Positions 60,911 to 64,000 of a DNA stretch of 64,000 nucleotides are shown here, piece after piece. The DNA is from Brevibacterium marinum. Lineage in GTDB: Bacteria; Actinomycetota; Actinomycetes; Actinomycetales; Brevibacteriaceae. Below the pieces are notes generated by a model. The model worked only from the letters and a program-made list of their open reading frames with translations. It made no database searches and was not told the DNA's origin. Position 1 is the stretch's first letter. Each line of letters begins with the position of its first letter. Position numbers and translations under genes: made by a program. The stretch is from assembly GCF_011927955.1 (NCBI RefSeq), contig NZ_JAATJN010000001.1, positions 3,782,001 through 3,846,000 on the forward strand, given 5' to 3'.

Positions 60911-61870
60911 ATGAACTCCGCAGACACGGCATCGGCATCGACATCGGCGCTGAGGTTCCGGACACCCTCAGCATCGGCAACGGACGGTGCCCCGGCACCA
61001 GCCATCTCCTTCACCGCAGTGACGAAGTCGTTCCGGCAGAAGACCGTACTTCGGAACCTCGACCTCAGTGTCGACAGAGGCGAGGTGTTCGCGCTGCTCG
61101 GAGCGAATGGAGCCGGCAAAACCACGGCCATCAACATCCTCACCACATTGGCGCAGGCGGATTCCGGAACCGTGGAGATCATGGGCGTCGACGTTCACAC
61201 CGATCCCGCCGAGGCGAAACGCCACTTCGCAGTCACCGGACAGTCCGCAGCGGTCGACACATACCTATCGGCCGCCGAGAACCTCGTGCTTCTCGGCAGA
61301 CTCTCCGGCCTGCCCCGACGAGCCGCGAAGGCGCGAAGCGAAGAACTCGCCTCAACCTTGAGCCTGACGACCTTCATGAACAGCCGGGTGGGTGCGCTCT
61401 CCGGGGGAATGCGGCGCAGGTTGGATCTCGCCCTCAGTCTCGTCGTCCCGGTCAAGGTGCTCATCCTCGACGAGCCGACCACCGGTTTGGACACCCGCTC
61501 GCGCCGCGAACTGTGGGCTGAGATACAACGACTCTCGGCCGATGGCACCACCGTCTTCCTGACAACGCAGTACCTTGATGAAGCCGATGCTCTGGCCACC
61601 CGGATCGGTCTCCTCGACCGGGGCCGCCTCGCGGGCCTGGGGACGCCTGCCGAACTGAAAGCGCGAGTCGGCGAGGACACCGTCTCCGTTGCCGATGAAC
61701 AAGGATCAACGCGGACAGAAACGGCCACGGACGGCACGGTACGAGGCATCGCAGACGTGCTCGTCCCCCTCCTCGACGACTCTCCCAATGCCACCGTCAC
61801 ACTTCGCAGCCCGAGCCTCGATGACGTCTTCCTCACGTTCACGTCATCCGAAGGCAAGTCGGTCAACTGA
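60911..61870 (+). CDS. ABC transporter ATP-binding protein (DrrA-like)
   Basis: A 319-residue ATPase. Walker A GANGAGKTTA near residue 64, signature LSGGMRRRLD, Walker B LILDEPTTGLD, and the DrrA-type C-terminal extension ending LDDVFLTFTS. The first 30 residues are a Ser/Ala-rich leader. Drug or lipid export with the permease encoded next is likely. Confidence 0.92.
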   Translation: MNSADTASASTSALRFRTPSASATDGAPAPAISFTAVTKSFRQKTVLRNLDLSVDRGEVFALLGANGAGKTTAINILTTLAQADSGTVEIMGVDVHTDPAEAKRHFAVTGQSAAVDTYLSAAENLVLLGRLSGLPRRAAKARSEELASTLSLTTFMNSRVGALSGGMRRRLDLALSLVVPVKVLILDEPTTGLDTRSRRELWAEIQRLSADGTTVFLTTQYLDEADALATRIGLLDRGRLAGLGTPAELKARVGEDTVSVADEQGSTRTETATDGTVRGIADVLVPLLDDSPNATVTLRSPSLDDVFLTFTSSEGKSVN

Positions 61871-61957
61871 CTTCGCTGTGGGCCCCACTGCGTGGGTCCC
61901 GCAGCGCATCGGACTCGCGCCTGCATTCGCCGGAATCAGCACAGAGATTGGACAACA

Positions 61958-62812
61958 ATGCCTGACCACTCCCGAGCCATTGCCGATAGCCTAGCCTCAA
62001 CCTCTTCTCCGGCAACGGCCTTCCAAGGGCACCAGCCCAGAGAACGCAGTCGAGCCCGCGGGTTCAGCGCCGAGGCCGCCCTCATCGGGCGGAGCCTGCG
62101 CCATGCGATCCGCGACGTCGAGTCGATGCTCATGGCCATCGCATTGCCGGTCCTCCTCATGCTCATGTTCACGTTCGTCTTCGGCGGTGCCCTCGACCCA
62201 GACGGAGGCTACGTCGACTATGTGGTCCCGGGAATAATTCTGACCTGCGCCGGTTTCGGCGCGGCCTCAACCGCGCTGTCCGTGGCGAACGACATGACCT
62301 CGGGATTCGTCGATCGGCTGCGCGCCATGCCGATGAGAGCATCGGCAGTAATCACGGGCCACGTGGTGGCGAGTCTGGTGAAGAACCTGTTCGCCACGGG
62401 CGTCGTCATCGCCGTCGCCGTTCTCATCGGCTTTCGTCCGACGGCCGATCTTGGCCAGTGGCTGCTGGCCATCGCCCTCATTGCTCTCTACATTCTGGTG
62501 ATCACCTATCTCTTTGCCGCGATCGGCCTGGCATCGAAGTCTGCCGAGTCGGCCAACGGGTACGGCTTCATCCTGCTGTTCCTGCCATATGTGTCCAGCG
62601 CCTTCGTGCCGGTCGAGACCATGCCCGGATGGCTGACGGTCTTTGCCGACCACCAACCGATCACACCGATCATCGACGCATTGCGCAGCCTGCTCATCGG
62701 CACCGGGATGGGCACTTCCGGATTGCTCGCGGTCGGCTGGTGCACAGTGATTCTCGTGATCGCGATCGGCTGGGCTGCACGGATGTTCACTGCACGGGTC
62801 GGACGTCGGTGA
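61958..62812 (+). CDS. ABC-2 type exporter permease (DrrB-like)
   Basis: A 284-residue membrane protein with six spans. The ABC-2 signature region is LPYVSSAFVPVETMPGWL near residue 205. A polar N-terminal leader of about 45 residues precedes span 1 (LMAIALPVLLMLMFTFVFGG). ATG at 61958 is taken from the family start; the site upstream is weak. Forms an exporter with the preceding ATPase. Confidence 0.9.
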   Translation: MPDHSRAIADSLASTSSPATAFQGHQPRERSRARGFSAEAALIGRSLRHAIRDVESMLMAIALPVLLMLMFTFVFGGALDPDGGYVDYVVPGIILTCAGFGAASTALSVANDMTSGFVDRLRAMPMRASAVITGHVVASLVKNLFATGVVIAVAVLIGFRPTADLGQWLLAIALIALYILVITYLFAAIGLASKSAESANGYGFILLFLPYVSSAFVPVETMPGWLTVFADHQPITPIIDALRSLLIGTGMGTSGLLAVGWCTVILVIAIGWAARMFTARVGRR

Positions 62813-62830
62813 CCGAGCCGCCACCAGCGC

Positions 62831-62911
62831 GTTCACTCGGCCGGCGTCCTGGACAGGGTTCCCTTCGCCGGCGTCCTGGACAGGGTTCACTCGGTCGGCG
62901 TCGTGGACAGG
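62831..62911. repeat. Three 27-bp tandem repeats spanning the HNH gene stop
   Basis: Units 62831-62857, 62858-62884 and 62885-62911 each start GTTC and end GTGGACAGG or CTGGACAGG. The third contains the stop codon and the last codons of the HNH gene. Nine codons long, so the frame is kept through all three. Confidence 0.8.
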
Positions 62912-64000
62912 AAGGCACGCAACTGCGTTCCGAACAGATATTCGGCAATACTCGTGCCGCCTGCGGAATGCGACTGGTCCGACTTGTGGGATCCCCGTCG
63001 TCGCTTCACCGTGTTCGCATCGCCTAGGTTGCTGTCGCCGCCACCGGCTTCGTGGGTGCCTGCGGCTACGCAGTTGTCTGCAGCATCGGCCTTGCGCGCT
63101 CGGGAGTCGATGGGCCTGGTCCGTGTTTCGTATCGGTGGCCGGTCGGGGTCCTCACGGTCAGCTTCTCCGGAGTCGCTTCGTGTCTCCAACCCGCGATCT
63201 CCTTGACGAAGTTGCACGAGGCGCACAGACCTGAAGCATTGCCCCATTCCGTCTGACCACCGGCGGCGACGGCTGTGGCATGATCAGCGTGTTTGATCTG
63301 CGCGTCACACCACGGCGAGCGGCAGACACCATCACGGATGACGATCATACGGCGCAGCAGTCCGGAGAATTCCCTGCGCTTCGAGTCCATTCGAACCAGC
63401 TGTCCGTCCTCGGGACGAGTAAATAGCCGGCGCAGGAACACCGGGGCCTCATTCTCGGACACGAACTCGCGGGCGGCACCGGCCGGCAGCGGGCCGAATC
63501 CAGGAAGCCACGCGGGAGCTTCTCCCTGCCCCACCAGGCTGTCATCGTTCATCACGAGGTGGATCTCAGTCGGCACGGCCTCGGCGGTCTCCTGCCCTGT
63601 GGTCCGTTCGACGAGCAGGTCCGCCATGACCTGGGACTGTGTGCGCTGCCCCGACTGCCCGGTCCCGACGAGGGCGGCCGCGGACTTCTTGAGGTTCGCG
63701 TAGACGGCTACGGCTCGGGGCATGGGCAGCAGTGCTGTCAGGTAAGCCATGTTGTCGGGGGCGGGGCGGACGGAAACCGCCCGTTCCTCGGTCCGCCTCT
63801 CGAGGTGTTCGACAGCGGACTTCTGGTCGGCTTGCTGGGCCAGGGCGCGGACCTCGTTGCCCAGGCGCCCGACTCCCACTTCGGCGAGGCGATCGGCCAT
63901 TCGTTCATCGACCTGGCGGCGTTTGTCCCTGGGCAGCCAGTCGGTCTCCTTAGCGACGGCCCGGGCTTTCTCCTCTGAGATGTCACCGGCCTTCAGCGCC
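62887..64000 (-). CDS. HNH endonuclease/DUF222 protein (5' truncated by window)
   Basis: The C-terminal 371 residues of a DUF222-HNH protein, the group that includes the 13E12 repeat proteins of mycobacteria. The open frame runs without a break to the window edge (KARAVAKETDWLPRDKRRQV before an internal Met at 63900), so the start lies outside. The HNH domain has CRSPWCDAQIKHADHA, then the zinc/second-Cys part NASGLCASCNF. The residues after it are basic. Many genomes carry several of these; nuclease activity is presumed from the fold only. Confidence 0.9.
   Translation of the reverse strand, partial: ALKAGDISEEKARAVAKETDWLPRDKRRQVDERMADRLAEVGVGRLGNEVRALAQQADQKSAVEHLERRTEERAVSVRPAPDNMAYLTALLPMPRAVAVYANLKKSAAALVGTGQSGQRTQSQVMADLLVERTTGQETAEAVPTEIHLVMNDDSLVGQGEAPAWLPGFGPLPAGAAREFVSENEAPVFLRRLFTRPEDGQLVRMDSKRREFSGLLRRMIVIRDGVCRSPWCDAQIKHADHATAVAAGGQTEWGNASGLCASCNFVKEIAGWRHEATPEKLTVRTPTGHRYETRTRPIDSRARKADAADNCVAAGTHEAGGGDSNLGDANTVKRRRGSHKSDQSHSAGGTSIAEYLFGTQLRAFLSTTPTE

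Overview
The window is high-G+C DNA with dense, mostly minus-strand genes, frequent GTG and TTG starts, 4-nt ATGA/GTGA overlaps and several probable leaderless promoters. The gene content is that of a free-living actinomycete: a mycobacterial-type order of holB, topA, Hrq1-like helicase, TadE-like proteins, tadCBA, ssd and acs, a Tmk fused to a membrane domain, an accA1/accD1-type carboxylase locus, and a DUF222/HNH protein. A member of Micrococcales close to Brevibacterium is my inference; nothing in the window proves the genus. I see no prophage, insertion sequence, CRISPR array or rRNA.

Layout. 1-2.8 kb: a C-terminally cut PBP4-type carboxypeptidase diverges from inorganic pyrophosphatase, followed by a VOC protein. 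2.8-15.3 kb is a long minus-strand block: a Tat-exported, LPXTG-anchored PhoX protein, a CPBP protease, an HAE1-type RND exporter, an MFS exporter, a nitroreductase, MsrA, peptide deformylase, a CitE-like lyase and a MaoC hydratase. The last six form one tightly spaced predicted operon. 15.4-22 kb: ArsR/SRPBCC pair, a tiny membrane protein translationally coupled to an NCS1 permease, a NagD-like HAD phosphatase, an A+T-richer orphan AbiEi/nuclease-like gene between two related palindromes, and a cardiolipin synthase.

21.8-32.8 kb is catabolic: acdH-accC-accD (leucine/isovalerate type) under a divergent TetR regulator, an oxidoreductase, the fatty-acid oxidation pair fadA-fadJ, and a small HD protein that looks like a stand-alone alarmone hydrolase. 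The MaoC-CitE pair near 14 kb is the part of this pathway that in mycobacteria sits next to the carboxylase. 33.1-48.4 kb is informational: tRNA-Thr(CGT), holB, the membrane-Tmk fusion, a lipoate ligase-like protein, topA, a large methyltransferase and an Hrq1-type helicase, with two acetyltransferases and an M20 peptidase. 48.4-54 kb is a Tad-type pilus/secretion locus split by an acetyltransferase gene. 54.2-64 kb holds a very low-complexity membrane protein, acetyl-CoA synthetase, a holin-X-like protein, a TetR-controlled ABC exporter and a 5'-truncated HNH protein.

A recurring feature is short DNA repetition between genes: two families of intergenic palindromes, each present twice, and short tandem duplications that abut or include stop codons at several loci (accC, the oxidoreductase, the HNH gene, tadC). 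I found no obviously new multi-gene system. The best candidates for new biology are the orphan nuclease-like gene with its flanking palindromes, the 55-residue permease partner, the cell-wall-anchored PhoX, and the stop-codon-associated repeats.
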